DNA of 64,000 bases from AP-15 sp963700195 (GTDB lineage Bacteria; Pseudomonadota; Alphaproteobacteria; ATCC43930; CGMCC-115725), in the NCBI GenBank assembly GCA_963700195.1, contig CAVOWQ010000037.1, positions 1 to 64,000 of the forward strand, written 5' to 3'. The notes beneath the pieces were generated by a model, which did not search any database, had not been told where the DNA came from, and was given only the letters and a program-made list of their open reading frames with translations. Of the stretch, positions 26,456 to 35,576 are shown piece by piece (within the stretch, counting starts at the first letter, position 1; the number at the start of each line of letters is the position of its first letter). A program made the translations under genes and the position numbers.

Positions 26456-28231
26456 CTACTTGGCCGCCGGGAGGACCATCAAATCGCGGTCGCGCGGCTG
26501 GACGGCAAAGACCGGGACGGCTTCGGCAAAGCCGCGCAGCGGGCGAGTGCCGAGCGGCGCCAATCGGAACGCATTGCCGACCTCCGCCGCCACAGTCGCA
26601 TCGATCAAGATCTGCCCGTCCTCGGCGGCGGCGCAGATCCGCGACGCCAAATTCACGACACTGCCGATCGCGGTGTAGTCCGAGCGGCTCTCATAACCGA
26701 TGCGGCCGACCGTCGCCGGGCCTTTTGCGAGACCCACCCCAAAGCCGATCGTGTGCCCGCGCGCCCGCCAGCCGGCCATCAGCGACTGGACCGAGCGCTG
26801 CATTTCCACCGCCATCTCCACTCCGCGCATAGCCGGGTCCTGGCACGGGACGGGCGCGTTCAGCAGCAGCATCACCCCGTCGCCCATAAAGCAGGTCAAG
26901 GTCGCCTCGTAATGCGTGATGATCGCGCCGAGCGCCTCATAATATTCCTGCAGAAGCCCCATCACCTCCTCCGGCGCGGCGGCGCCGGAAAAGCCGGTGA
27001 AGCCGCGCAGGTCGCAGAAGATCACGACAACCTCGGCGCGGTGGCTGTCGAGCAGGGCCTCTTGGTCGCTTCCTTCGACGAGCTCGGCGACTTGCGGCGC
27101 GAGAAACCGCTTCAGCCGCCCGATCCGCTCCGAACGCTCCTGCGATACCGCGAGCTCGCCGGCCATCTCGTTGAACCGCCGCGCCAGCCCCTCGAGCTCG
27201 TCGCCGGTGGTGATCTCGATCTTGTAGTCGAAATGCCCGGCGCCGATCTGTTCGGCCCCTTTTTCCAGCAGAGCGATCGGCCCGGTCATCCGCCGTGCCA
27301 GCAGATAGGCGAGCATCGCCGCGAACAACGCCCCGGCAAGCAGCAGCAGACCGGTTCGCCACAGCTCCGCGCGAATTGGCGTCAGGGCTTCGGCCGTGGG
27401 TTGCTCGACGAACGCCATCCAATCCGGCCCCGCGATCGGTGCCATCGCGGCGATGACCGAGCGGCGCTCGGCGTCGATGCCCTCGGCAGTCTCGCCACCG
27501 CCGGCTATTGCCGCCTGCTGCAATTGTTTGAGGCGGGCCGCCGACGGGTCGCCATCGCCACGCAACACCAGGCTGATGTCGGGATGCGCGACGAGACGGC
27601 CGGGGCGATCGAGCACAAAAGCATCGCCCGATTGCCCGACATGGATCGCCTGGATGACGTCCCAGATCAGCTTGAGATTGACGACGGCAATCGTCACGCC
27701 ATTGATCTTGCGTGCCCCGGCGACGGCGATGGTCATATGCGGCTCGGAACCCTCGTAGAACGATACTGGGCCGTACCAGATTCGCTCCGATCGGGCGCCG
27801 AGCACCGGCGGATCGTTGCTGCGTTCGGTGCCGCTGTTGACGACATCGGGATCGACCCGCGAAACATGCAGCCGCTCGATGCCTTCTCCGTCCACGAGCG
27901 TGACCTCGAGGATCGCGGGCACTTGGCGCATCAGCCGCAGCACGTCGAAGCGGTGCCGCTCATCCATGCCGTCGCGCCACGGCAATTGCACTGTCCATTG
28001 CAACTGGTCGGTGATGTCGTCGAGGAACCCCTGGATCTTGCCCGCCGCCGAGCGCGCTTCGGCGTGGAGCCGCTGGCTCAGCACCTCGCGCTGGTCGCGA
28101 TAGCCGAACCACGCCTCGCTCGCGCCATTGGCGAGCAACGGCACGACCACCGCGACGAACAACGCGGTGAAATACTTCTGGAACAGCAGCCGCCGCGGTC
28201 GGGCCGCCGTCCGCGCATCGGGCGCCTTCAT
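26456..28231 (-). CDS. Membrane-bound class III adenylate/guanylate cyclase with Cache and HAMP domains
   Basis: 591 residues from the ATG at 28,231 (MKAPDARTAARPRRL). A first membrane helix (about 18-38) is followed by a periplasmic dCache-like sensor (to about 300), a second helix (LLLLAGALFAAMLAYLLA), a HAMP linker (RRMTGPIALLEKGAEQIGAG) and a cytoplasmic cyclase homology domain. The two metal aspartates are in VVIFCDLRGFTGFSG and FMGDGVMLLL. The purine-contact Asp is in SDYTAIGSVVNLASRI. The position normally held by Lys before GDG is Cys (TCFMGDG), so nucleotide choice is uncertain. It probably links an external signal to cyclic nucleotide. Starts further upstream run into the repeat and are rejected. 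Confidence 0.85.
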   Translation of the reverse strand: MKAPDARTAARPRRLLFQKYFTALFVAVVVPLLANGASEAWFGYRDQREVLSQRLHAEARSAAGKIQGFLDDITDQLQWTVQLPWRDGMDERHRFDVLRLMRQVPAILEVTLVDGEGIERLHVSRVDPDVVNSGTERSNDPPVLGARSERIWYGPVSFYEGSEPHMTIAVAGARKINGVTIAVVNLKLIWDVIQAIHVGQSGDAFVLDRPGRLVAHPDISLVLRGDGDPSAARLKQLQQAAIAGGGETAEGIDAERRSVIAAMAPIAGPDWMAFVEQPTAEALTPIRAELWRTGLLLLAGALFAAMLAYLLARRMTGPIALLEKGAEQIGAGHFDYKIEITTGDELEGLARRFNEMAGELAVSQERSERIGRLKRFLAPQVAELVEGSDQEALLDSHRAEVVVIFCDLRGFTGFSGAAAPEEVMGLLQEYYEALGAIITHYEATLTCFMGDGVMLLLNAPVPCQDPAMRGVEMAVEMQRSVQSLMAGWRARGHTIGFGVGLAKGPATVGRIGYESRSDYTAIGSVVNLASRICAAAEDGQILIDATVAAEVGNAFRLAPLGTRPLRGFAEAVPVFAVQPRDRDLMVLPAAK

Positions 28232-28253
28232 TCGATTACGGTCACGGTTGCAT

Positions 28254-28400
28254 CTCCCTCTCCGCCCCCAGGGGCGGAGAGGGCCGGGGTGAGGCGGGGG
28301 ATTCTGAGCGGTCGCAGTCGTCCGCCTCACCTTCCCACGCCTGCGGCGTGGGCCCCTCCCTCTCCCCCCTGAAGCGCAGAGAGGGATTCCTCACCGGCCC
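28254..28400. repeat. Dispersed GC-rich palindromes (CCCTCTCC/GGAGAGGG family)
   Basis: CCCTCTCCGCCCC (28,256-28,268) faces GGGGCGGAGAGGG (28,271-28,283) over a two-base loop and is followed by ccggggtgagg. A second unit contains CCCACGCC (28,334-28,341) facing GGCGTGGG (28,345-28,352), then more CCCTCTCC/GAGAGGG arms. The same family occurs near 40,308-40,441. It is a common proteobacterial intergenic repeat, lying here between divergent genes. Confidence 0.8.
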
Positions 28401-28501
28401 GGCGAGATCTGTGCGTGCCTTAACGCCTTCGCAGGCGCGACAATAGCCGTTATGAAGACCGAAATTCATTTCGAGCCGCGGATTATGACAGGAGATCGGT
28501 G

Positions 28502-29563
28502 ATGGAGAAGAGAATCGCGGTCGTCGGGGTCGGAGCGGTCGGCGGTTATAGCGGGGCGCATATGGTGCGGGCCGGCGAGGATGTGACATTCATCGACATG
28601 TGGCCGGCGCATGTCGATGAAATGAAGAAGAACGGCTTGCGCATCACGCACCACGAGGGCGAGGAGCCGTTCACGGTCAAGGTGCGGGCGTTGCATTTGA
28701 CCGAGGCGCAGCATCTCGCCAAGGAAGCGCCGATCGACATCGCCTTCGTCTGCACGAAATCCTATGACACGCAGTGGGCGGCGATGATGATCCGCCAGTA
28801 CCTGGCGCCCGGCGGCTATGTCGTCTCACTGCAGAACTGCATGAACGAGGAGACGATCGCCGGCGTCGTTGGTTGGGGCAAGACGATGGGCTGCATCGCC
28901 AGCAATATCAGCGTCGGCCTCGTCGAGCCGGGCCATGTCCATCGCGGCGGGGTCAAGGGCGGCGCGGCGCACACGGTCTATCGCACCGGCGAGGTCCACG
29001 GCACGATCACCGAGCGGGCGCACGAGGTTTGCCGGCTGGTCTCTCACGCCGACAGCGCCAAGGTCACCGACAATCTGTGGGGCGAACGCTGGTCGAAGCT
29101 GGTCGCCAATACAATGGCGAACGGCGTCTCGGCCTGCACCGGGCTTTCCGGCGCCCAGATCGCGCAGAACGAGGCGATTCGCCATTTTCAGGCGCGGCTC
29201 GGCAGCGAGGCGATCCGCATCGGCGAGGCGCGCGGCTACCGGCTCGAAGAGATCGACCATCTGCCGCCGGAGACGATCGCCCGCGCCGGCGAGGGCGACG
29301 CCGCGGCGCTGAAGATCTACGACGAGCGGCGACTGTCGCGGGTCGGGCGCGGCTCGCCCGATCAGCGGCCGTCGATGGGCCAGGACATGGCCAAAGGCCG
29401 GCGCACCGAGATCGAGTTCCTCAACGGCTTTGTGGTGCGCGAAGGCGAACAGGCCGGCATCCAGGCCCGCGCCAACGAGCGCCTCGTCGACATCGTCAAG
29501 AAGGTCGAGCGCGGCGACCTAAAACAGGACCCCCGCCACATCACCGACCTACGGCTGAACTGA
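28502..29563 (+). CDS. Ketopantoate reductase (PanE/ApbA) family oxidoreductase
   Basis: 353 residues from the ATG at 28,502, preceded by AGGAG eight bases upstream. The N-terminal Rossmann domain has KRIAVVGVGAVGGYSGAHMV (GxGxxG) and an acidic residue after strand 2 (FIDMW), which can favour NADH. Further signatures are IDIAFVCTKSYDTQWAAMMI, YVVSLQNCMNEETIAGVVG, then the C-terminal helical domain with NLWGERWSKLVANTMANGVS (the ketopantoate-reductase Lys) and RPSMGQDMAKGRRTEIEFLN. At 353 residues it is longer than E. coli PanE, and no other pantothenate gene is adjacent, so another hydroxy-acid substrate is possible. A CCGCCT...AGGCGG hairpin (29,587-29,604) follows. Confidence 0.82.
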   Translation: MEKRIAVVGVGAVGGYSGAHMVRAGEDVTFIDMWPAHVDEMKKNGLRITHHEGEEPFTVKVRALHLTEAQHLAKEAPIDIAFVCTKSYDTQWAAMMIRQYLAPGGYVVSLQNCMNEETIAGVVGWGKTMGCIASNISVGLVEPGHVHRGGVKGGAAHTVYRTGEVHGTITERAHEVCRLVSHADSAKVTDNLWGERWSKLVANTMANGVSACTGLSGAQIAQNEAIRHFQARLGSEAIRIGEARGYRLEEIDHLPPETIARAGEGDAAALKIYDERRLSRVGRGSPDQRPSMGQDMAKGRRTEIEFLNGFVVREGEQAGIQARANERLVDIVKKVERGDLKQDPRHITDLRLN

Positions 29564-29616
29564 CCTCAGCTTCCCCCACATCCTAACCGCCTCTCCGCAG
29601 GCGGTGAGCTGAGCCA

Positions 29617-29991
29617 TTGAGCGTGTATGCGAGGTCGCCACGTTGGATGGCTGCCGAAGTCGGATCGACTGGTCTCGACCCGCAGCTACCCTTTGGGGGC
29701 GAGCCGCAAAAACGATGGCGATCGGGTGAGATCGGTTACGAGTCGCACCCGGAATTTTGGGGTCGCGGTCTCATGACCGAAGCGGTCCGCGCGGTTGTCG
29801 CTTGTGGACACGGTCAGTTCAAATTGAACCGCATCGAAGCTTGGACCTTGCCGGGTAACGACGCCTCCGACAGGGTTCTCCTCAAGGCAGGTTTCAATTA
29901 CGAGGGGACGCTGAAACAAAAGGCCTGGTTCAAAGGCGTCTTTCACGACTTTCGCATGTTCGGGCGTGCAGCAGCTGACCCGATCGACTAA
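29617..29991 (+). pseudogene. Remnant of a RimJ/RimL-type GNAT acetyltransferase
   Basis: Only the C-terminal half of a GNAT domain is recognisable: EIGYESHPEFWGRGLMTEAV (acetyl-CoA loop), KLNRIEAWTLPGNDASDRVL, KAGFNYEGTLKQKAWFKGVF and HDFRMFGR. The preceding 35 residues (SPRWMAAEVGSTGLDPQLP) do not resemble the N-terminal beta strands of the family, and about 70 expected residues are missing. The gene appears truncated by deletion or lies beyond recognition in another frame. It was probably an amino-terminal acetylase of a small molecule or protein. It is convergent with the second cyclase. Confidence 0.6.
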
Positions 29992-30003
29992 GCGGCCCCG
30001 GCC

Positions 30004-31252
30004 CTAATACGGGTTCCAGGGCTCGCCGGCAAATGCAGTATGAAAATCGGGTTCCGGGGTGAAGAGCTCCTGTGGTTGCGCGACGCCGCGCAATGCGTAG
30101 CGGCCGACCGAGACGAGCCGGCCGCGCATTTCCGGGCCGAGCGCGTCGGCAAAGCTCGATGACAGCAGCAAATCTTGTTCGACTGACCGGCTCATCGCCA
30201 GGATGCGGCTGACCTCGTTGACGGCAGGGCCGATGACCGTGAAATCCAGACGATCCTTGCTGCCGACATTGCCGTAGAAGACGTCGCCGACATGCAGCGC
30301 GAGATAGACGGCGGTGGTCGGCAGGCCGACTCGGCTTCGGTGTCTGATTGAGCTTGGTGGCTCCTTTGCGCACCTGCGCTGCCGCCGCGAGCGCTGCGAG
30401 GCATGCGTCCTGGCGGTTCTCGGTGGTGAAGATGGCGAGGGTGCCGTCGCCGACCAGCTTCAGCACATCGCCGCCATGCCCGTGCACGGCAGAGATGACG
30501 ACTTCGGCGTAATCGTTGAGCAATGGGATGATCTGCTCGGGCGGGGCATTGTCCGAAATATTCGTGTAGCCGTGCAGATCGCTGTACCATAGCACGGCGC
30601 CGATCTTCTCGGCCACACCCCGCACGATCCGCCCGCTCATGACCCGCCGGCCGGCATCGCGGCCGAGGTAAGTCTCGGCGAGCGTCCCGGCCATACGGGC
30701 GAGTGCTGCGGATTTGACCGCCAGTTTGAGAAACGGCGCGAGCCGTTTCAGCGCGGCGACCGCGTTCTCGCCGAAGCCATCCGCCGCATCGCTGTACCAG
30801 GTCGAATAGACGCAATCCATCTCGCCGATGACGCCCTCGGCGGCAAAGCGATGGACGAGCACCAGAATGTCGGTCGCCCCTTCGTCGCGGGCCTGCGCGA
30901 TGGTCGGGAAATCGGCCGGATCACCGGCGGCCAGACAGCGCCGCAGCGCCGTTTGTCCCGACTCCAGCAGATGGAAAAAGGGGCTGTTGCGCCAATTCTC
31001 GGCGGCCTCGCCTTCATTGGTCCGGCCATAGTCGACCGCTTCGGCCGCCTCGGGCATATCCGAGCGCCAGCGGAAAGCGCGGCCCTCATAGATCGGATGA
31101 AGGGTGTCGAGGATAACGAGGGCGCGGGCCAACGGAAGCCCGGCCTCGGCGACGCGCCGGCAGAAGCCGGCCATCAGCTCGGTTTCGCTGCGGCCGACAA
31201 GCCCGGCCTCGGTCACCCAGCCTGCCAGCTCGTTAAAAGTCGTTTCGTTCAT
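30004..31252 (-). CDS. Soluble class III adenylate cyclase (one frameshift)
   Basis: About 415 residues. The N-terminal 190 residues (FNELAGWVTEAGLVGRSETE, GLPLARALVILDTLHPIYEG, FFHLLESGQTALRRCL) form a helical sensor-like region also seen in DUF-type cyclases of alphaproteobacteria. The cyclase domain has VLWYSDLHGYTNISDNAPPE and GGDVLKLVGDGTLAIF, with both metal Asp and the adenine-type Lys. After a frame change near 30,330 it reads YLALHVGDVFYGNVGSKDRL, LDFTVIGPAVNEVSRI and VGRYALRGVAQPQELFTPEP. The Lys/Asp pair supports ATP as substrate. No membrane helix is present. Its start overlaps the 3' end of cobM by about 20 bases on the same strand. Confidence 0.82.
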
Positions 31253-32018
31253 GTCTAAGTTCTCTTCGGGGCCGCATCAGGTGGTGATGGTCTGGCGCAT
31301 AGAGCCGGCTCTCCGCGCCGTTTCTATCGCCGAGGGCATGCCCGACCAGGACCAGGGCGGTGCGGGTGATGCCCGCCTGTTTCACATTGTCCCGGATGTC
31401 GGCGAGGGTGCCGCGGATCAGGCATTCGTCCGGCCAGCTGACCCGGTAGGCAACGACGGCGGGACAATCCGGCCCGTAGTGCGGCGTCAGCGCTCGCACG
31501 ACGCGAGCGAGGTTGTTGACCGACAGATGGATGGCCAAGGTCGCCCCGCTCGCCCCGAATCGTTCGAGGGTTTCGCGCTCGGGCATCGGCGAGGAGCGGG
31601 TCGCGGTGCGCGTCAGGATTACGGTCTGCGCGATTTCCGGCAAGGTCAGCTCGCGGCCGAGCGCGGCTGCCGCCGCGGCAAAGGACGGCACCCCCGGCGT
31701 CACGTCGAACGGGATGCCGAGTGCCTCGAGCCGCCGCATCTGTTCGGCGATCGCGCCATAGAGCGACGGATCGCCGGAATGCAGCCGGGCGACGTCGAGG
31801 CCGCGCCGGTCGGCGTCCGCGAGATGGCCGACAATCTCGTCGAGGGTCAACGGGGCGGTGTCGATCACCAATGCGCTCGGCGGGGCCGAGGCCAGGATCT
31901 CGACTGGGACCAATGAACCCGCGTAGAGGCAAACCGGGCAGCGCTCGATCAGCCGCAGCCCGCGGACCGTAATCAGATCGGGCGCGCCGGGACCGGCGCC
32001 GATGAAATGCACCGTCAC
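31233..32018 (-). CDS. cobM: Precorrin-4 C11-methyltransferase
   Basis: 261 residues from a GTG at 32,018. Uses S-adenosylmethionine to methylate C11 of precorrin-4 on the way to cobalamin. Signatures are VHFIGAGPGAPDLITVRG, CLYAGSLVPVEILASAP, ARLHSGDPSLYGAIAEQMRR and DVTPGVPSFAAAAAALGREL, ending in PAVVAYRVSWPDECLIRGTL and ALVLVGHALG, all standard for CobM/CbiF. The start GTG overlaps the stop TGA of the upstream cbiG-cobJ gene (GTGA), so the two are translationally coupled. Its end overlaps the next cyclase start. The frame is intact. Confidence 0.93.
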   Translation of the reverse strand: MTVHFIGAGPGAPDLITVRGLRLIERCPVCLYAGSLVPVEILASAPPSALVIDTAPLTLDEIVGHLADADRRGLDVARLHSGDPSLYGAIAEQMRRLEALGIPFDVTPGVPSFAAAAAALGRELTLPEIAQTVILTRTATRSSPMPERETLERFGASGATLAIHLSVNNLARVVRALTPHYGPDCPAVVAYRVSWPDECLIRGTLADIRDNVKQAGITRTALVLVGHALGDRNGAESRLYAPDHHHLMRPRRELRHERNDF

Positions 32019-33829
32019 GGGGAGCTGCAGTCGAAATAGCGGCGCGGCGTGTAAAGGCGCGGAGGATCGCTGTCGATCCGACGGGTGCGGCTGTTGCCGA
32101 CGAGGACGATCGTCAGCATGTCGATGTCGGCGCCGGACAGTTCCGACAGCCAGATGACGCGCCGCTCTTCCCCGTCGCGCCCGAGATTGCGGCCAATAAA
32201 GACCGGTGTCTCGGGTGAGCGATGCCGCAGCAGAATATCCGCAGCCTCGGCCAATTGGGCCTGCCGTCGCGCGGAGCGCGGGTTGTAGAGCGCAACAACA
32301 AAATCGGCTGCTGCCGCCGCCTCGAGCCGCCCCCGAATCGTCTCCCACGGCGTCATCAAATCCGACAGCGAGATCACACAGAAATCATGGCCGAGCGGCG
32401 CGCCGGCCCGTGAGGCGGCCGCCTGAAACGCCGAGATGCCAGGAACAACGGTCGCATCGATCGTGCGCCAGTCCGGCTTTGCCTGGGTATCGAGCAGCTC
32501 GAAGACGAGCGGCGCCAAGCCATAGATGCCGGCGTCTCCGGAGGAGACGAGCGCCACCGATCGGCCCTCGGCGGCGAGATCGAGCGCCAGGCGCACCCGC
32601 GCCTCCTCCTCGCCGATCGCGCTCGGATGGCAGCTCTTGCCTTCGATCGCGCGGCCGAGCAGGTCGAGATAGAGGCTGTAACCGACGACATCGCTCGCCT
32701 GCGCCAGCGCCGTGGTCGCCTCCGGGGTGCGCCAGCCCGGATCGCCCGGCCCGATGCCGATGATGGCGAGTCTTCCGCGCGGGCGGCCTATGGCCGAGGC
32801 GGTGATCGGCTGTGGCGCGCGCGCGATAGCGCAAGTCGCACGCCGCGATTTGCGCTTCGGCACGACCAGCACCCCATCCGGTCCCGCGGTGGCGAGCGCC
32901 GCCCCTTCGGCAACGCCCCAGCAGCCGGTTGCCCGAAACGCAGCCGGCGAGCGCTCCGACAGACGCGGCGTCTCGACGAGGAGACGTGAGGCGGGAAAGA
33001 ACCGCGCCGGCACCCCGAGTTCCGCCGCGAGCGCATGGATCGCCGGCTCGGCGAGCTTAAGCTCGACCGACACGACAACCGCGACTGCACCCGCCGCGAG
33101 CCCCGCCTCGGCGAGCGCCGAGTGAGCCAGATCCGCGATCTCCTCGACGGAACAGCCGCGCTCGCATCCGATGCCGAGCGCCAGGACCGGCGGATGAAAC
33201 ACCAAGGCGTCGATTTCGGCTTCCCCCAACCGGTCCGTCACGACCACCCGTCGATTGCTCTGTTCCGCCCAGCGGATCGCTCCGGCCCGCAGCCATCCGG
33301 CGCAGCCGGTTTCGTCGACTAGGGAAACCGGGTCGCCCCGAAGGAGCGCAGACACGATCGGCTTTACCTTGTCTGGGTTGGCGGTATGCCAGCCGGGCGG
33401 CGGCTCATCGAGCGCGATGCCGAGGCGCACATCCCCGGCTGTGGTTACCGCCGCGATGCCGCCGGTCAGCTCGGCAATCGCGCGGGCGAGCGCATTGGCG
33501 CCATGATGTCCGCCGATCAGCGGCACCGCTGCCGAGCCGTCCTCGGCGACTGCGACGACCGCCGGCTCCTGCCGCTTGGCGGCAAGGAACGGGGCGACGG
33601 AGCGGATCAGAATGCCGCTGGCGCAGATGCCGACGATCGGCCGACCCGCTTCGAACAGCATGGCGATATGGGTCGACACCCGATCGTAGCTCTCGTCCCA
33701 ATCGCCGGGGTGGGCGCGCGGCCCGTGCAGCCGAGCACCGACCAGCGCCGTCCGCAATCGCCGGCCGAGCGCGGCGCCGCCTGGGCCGAGCACGACGACG
33801 GCAATGTCCTCGGGTAGTAACCCGATCAT
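32015..33829 (-). CDS. cobJ: Fused cobalt-precorrin-5A hydrolase-like (CbiG/CobE) and precorrin-3B C17-methyltransferase (CobJ)
   Basis: 604 residues with two halves. Residues 1 to about 330 are CbiG-like: FEAGRPIVGICASGILIRSV, GGHHGANALARAIAELTGG, then a CobE-like C-terminal part LALGIGCERGCSVEEIADL and AVVVSVELKLAEPAIHALA. Residues about 350-600 are CobJ: LAIIGIGPGDPGWRTPEATT, DVVGYSLYLDLLG, VALVSSGDAGIYGLAPLVFE, VVPGISAFQAAASRAGAPLG, HDFCVISLSDLMTPW and RLEAAAAADFVVALYNPRSA. In the anaerobic route CbiG opens the ring-contraction lactone. CobE is its homologue in aerobic organisms. CobJ carries out methylation with ring contraction. Fusions of this kind exist in some bacteria. It is coupled to cobM by a GTGA overlap. 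Confidence 0.9.
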   Translation of the reverse strand: MIGLLPEDIAVVVLGPGGAALGRRLRTALVGARLHGPRAHPGDWDESYDRVSTHIAMLFEAGRPIVGICASGILIRSVAPFLAAKRQEPAVVAVAEDGSAAVPLIGGHHGANALARAIAELTGGIAAVTTAGDVRLGIALDEPPPGWHTANPDKVKPIVSALLRGDPVSLVDETGCAGWLRAGAIRWAEQSNRRVVVTDRLGEAEIDALVFHPPVLALGIGCERGCSVEEIADLAHSALAEAGLAAGAVAVVVSVELKLAEPAIHALAAELGVPARFFPASRLLVETPRLSERSPAAFRATGCWGVAEGAALATAGPDGVLVVPKRKSRRATCAIARAPQPITASAIGRPRGRLAIIGIGPGDPGWRTPEATTALAQASDVVGYSLYLDLLGRAIEGKSCHPSAIGEEEARVRLALDLAAEGRSVALVSSGDAGIYGLAPLVFELLDTQAKPDWRTIDATVVPGISAFQAAASRAGAPLGHDFCVISLSDLMTPWETIRGRLEAAAAADFVVALYNPRSARRQAQLAEAADILLRHRSPETPVFIGRNLGRDGEERRVIWLSELSGADIDMLTIVLVGNSRTRRIDSDPPRLYTPRRYFDCSSP

Positions 33830-33962
33830 TATCCGAAAACTTCCGGTAAGGCGAATGTATCCATCGGGCTTCGCGAGTTAACTGCGATTGCTGCAATTTG
33901 TCGATTGTCTCCGATAATTATCTGCTAAAGTTTCGGCAAGGGGACGCTTGGGGGGTAGACCC

Positions 33963-35546
33963 ATGCGATTGTTTACCTGCTTCTGTTGCATCGCAATGGT
34001 TGCTGGGCTGGTCCCGGCGATCGCGCAGGAATTGACCCAGGCCGACGCGGTGCCGGCTGTCGAGGCGAGCGCGCCTTTGCCGTCCGACTGGGCGCCGCCA
34101 GGCCGCGTCGGGCAGGTCAGCCTTGTTTCGGGAAACGTCGACCTCCGAGTTGCCAACGGGAGCGTCTGGGCCGATGCGGAATTGAATCAGCCGATCTTTA
34201 CCGGCGAAGCGCTGCGCACCGACCCGCGAGCCCGCGGCGAAATCCGCATCGGCGCGAATACCATCGACCTGTCGAATGGCAGCGAGATCGAAATCGCGAG
34301 TTTGCGCGACGGGGTCACTCAAATCCTCCTTTCGCGCGGGCGGCTCGGCTTTCGTGTGCGCCAGGCCGGCGAAAATGAGACCGTCGAGATCGATGTTCCG
34401 CAGGGCGACATTTGGCTGCTGGCTCCCGGTACGTATGACATCGATGCCGGAGAGGGTGACCGGCCACTGCGCGTCGCGGTTTTCGACGGAAAGGCGCATT
34501 TCGCCGGGACCGGCGGCGACAAACGCATCGAAGGAGGTCAAGCCGCGGTCCTGGCGGACTCGGCCGATGCCGCCTCGATCGGACCGGCCACTGCGGACGA
34601 CTTTGTTGCTTGGTGCCGCGACCGCGACTTCGACGAGACGCGCCTGGCCGCGCCCTATTACCTTTCACGATACATGACCGGCTACGACGAGCTCGATTCT
34701 GCCGGCATCTGGAGAAGCGACGCGCAATACGGGCCCGTGTGGTTTCCGACCCAGCCGGAAGACTGGGCGCCCTATCGCTTCGGGCATTGGAGCTGGATTG
34801 CGCCGTGGGGTTGGACCTGGCTCGACGATCAGCCTTGGGGTTTCGCCCCGTCGCATTATGGCCGGTGGGCGCTCATCGACGACCACTGGGCTTGGGTTCC
34901 CGGAAACTATGTTGAGCGGCCGCTTTATGCACCGGCGGTGGTGGCGTTCCTCGGCACACCCGGTGTCGGGCTGAGCTCGGAGGAAGGAGCCACGGTCGCG
35001 TGGTTCCCGCTCGCCCCGGGCGAAGCTTATTGGCCGAGCTACACGCGAGACCTCGACTACGTTCGCAACCTGAATTTCGGGAGCGTCAAAGATGTTGCGG
35101 CGATCGGGGTGCGTGCGGACGGAGAGCCGCCTCTGGAGGCCTTCGACGAGGACTTCGCCAACCGGTTGTTCGCGACTGTGGTGCCGCGCTTGGTCTTCAC
35201 CAATGGACGCTCTGTCGCGCCCGCGCGCGTATCTTTGCCCGAGAAGCGGTTGCAGGACGCGCCGGTGCTGATGGCCTCACCGCAGATAGCCCCGGCTTCG
35301 GTCCAGCGGGTCGCCGGCGCTGCGCCGGTGAACCCACCTGTCATCCGTTCCTTGGTGCAGCTGTCGCGCAAAGGCGGTGCGAAGTCCATCCGCACTGCAT
35401 CGATCCAGTTGCGAGGCCGGGCGCAGCCGATCGTTCTGCGCGGCGCGCACCTGCACGCCCCCGCTTATGCCGGCCAGCCGCGCGGTCGGCAGACGGTCGT
35501 GCTCCGGGTGGCTCACTCCCGAGGCGGCCCCGGCAAAAAAGGTTAG
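33963..35546 (+). CDS. Secreted FecR-domain and DUF6600 Trp-rich protein
   Basis: 527 residues from the ATG at 33,963, opening with a signal peptide (MRLFTCFCCIAMVAGLVPA, cleavage after IAQ). A FecR-like beta domain follows (GRVGQVSLVSGNVDLRVANG, LRTDPRARGEIRIGANTIDL, EIEIASLRDGVTQILLSRGR, DVPQGDIWLLAPGTYDID). The middle (about 245-330) is a run of Trp/Tyr/Pro-rich phrases: AQYGPVWFPTQPEDWAPYRF, GHWSWIAPWGWTWLDDQPWG and GRWALIDDHWAWVPGN, diagnostic of DUF6600. The C-terminal 120 residues are basic and low in complexity. Unlike true FecR it lacks an anti-sigma helix and a neighbouring sigma factor. It is probably a periplasmic or surface protein of unknown role. The frame is intact. Confidence 0.78.
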   Translation: MRLFTCFCCIAMVAGLVPAIAQELTQADAVPAVEASAPLPSDWAPPGRVGQVSLVSGNVDLRVANGSVWADAELNQPIFTGEALRTDPRARGEIRIGANTIDLSNGSEIEIASLRDGVTQILLSRGRLGFRVRQAGENETVEIDVPQGDIWLLAPGTYDIDAGEGDRPLRVAVFDGKAHFAGTGGDKRIEGGQAAVLADSADAASIGPATADDFVAWCRDRDFDETRLAAPYYLSRYMTGYDELDSAGIWRSDAQYGPVWFPTQPEDWAPYRFGHWSWIAPWGWTWLDDQPWGFAPSHYGRWALIDDHWAWVPGNYVERPLYAPAVVAFLGTPGVGLSSEEGATVAWFPLAPGEAYWPSYTRDLDYVRNLNFGSVKDVAAIGVRADGEPPLEAFDEDFANRLFATVVPRLVFTNGRSVAPARVSLPEKRLQDAPVLMASPQIAPASVQRVAGAAPVNPPVIRSLVQLSRKGGAKSIRTASIQLRGRAQPIVLRGAHLHAPAYAGQPRGRQTVVLRVAHSRGGPGKKG

Positions 35547-35576
35547 GGCTGCGCGCACGACACGGAAGCGACGGCA

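Noticed and set aside
26429..28372. A 647-codon open frame on the plus strand
   Set aside because: Antisense to the Cache-HAMP cyclase with its clear GDG and CDLRGFT motifs. Composition is that of a shadow frame.
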